IMG/VR virus record: IMGVR_UViG_3300008450_000342 | Span: 1 to 28,400 of that record | Strand: one strand, 5' to 3' | Source: a virus | DNA length: 28,400 bases | Shown here: positions 28,359-28,400 of the stretch, one piece after another | Layout: each line of letters opens with the position of its first letter | Position numbering within the stretch: position 1 is the stretch's first letter | Notes under the pieces: generated by a model | The model's input: the letters and a program-made list of their open reading frames with translations, nothing else | Database searches by the model: none | What the model was told of the DNA's origin: nothing | Made by a program: the position numbers and the translations under genes

Positions 28359-28400
28359 TAGTTCATGGAGGCAACAAGCTCTCCCCCGCTACACAAATCA

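Noticed and set aside
28365-28400. Start of a coding region at ATG 28365
   Set aside because: Twelve open codons to the edge, but it lies too close to the -10 candidates, and leaders of the sister promoters point to a start at about 28400.

Overview
The window is a piece of a tailed, siphovirus-like double-stranded DNA phage or prophage, most probably infecting a cyanobacterium. The tail type follows from a long tape measure protein, a lambda-type G/GT tail assembly chaperone pair with a -1 frameshift signal, a major tail protein and J/L-like tail tip genes, with no contractile sheath. The host clue is a complete cyanobacterial-type AbrB (cyAbrB) regulator gene inside the packaging/portal cluster. 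Weak or missing Shine-Dalgarno sequences before several major genes would also fit a cyanobacterial host. I saw no integrase, lysis, tRNA, CRISPR or transposase gene here, so lysogeny cannot be judged from this window.

Two gene blocks diverge from about 24.92-24.95 kb. Leftward (minus strand), in transcription order: a 50-aa ribbon-helix-helix (RHH) regulator; an O-like replication initiator with iteron-like repeats in its own coding sequence; three small unknown or RHH genes; a ParB-like protein plus a TAGT-like glycosyltransferase (possible DNA modification pair); small and large terminase; cyAbrB; portal; Mu F-like minor head protein; small basic proteins; scaffold; major capsid protein; decoration-like protein; connector and fibre-like proteins; a 16-repeat beta-rich protein; head-tail adaptor, HK97 gp10-like protein and tail terminator; major tail protein; G/GT chaperones; tape measure; tail tip proteins, with the last gene cut by the left edge.

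Rightward (plus strand) lies an early recombination/replication block: a PD-(D/E)XK nuclease, several small unknown genes, a RusA resolvase, a Rad52/DUF1071-like annealing protein and SSB, ending in a strong terminator. Three promoter-like leaders (25.78, 26.40 and 28.32 kb) share GTGCAC-containing motifs with each other and with the iterons.

Most genes are joined by ATGA, TGATG or TAATG overlaps, so translation is probably coupled along long messages. Internal terminators after the major tail protein gene and after the decoration-like gene probably set stoichiometry. The observations most worth following are the ParB/TAGT pair, the phage-borne cyAbrB, the lambda-like origin inside the initiator gene with a possible oop-like antisense RNA next to it, the textbook frameshift signal, and the 16-repeat structural protein.
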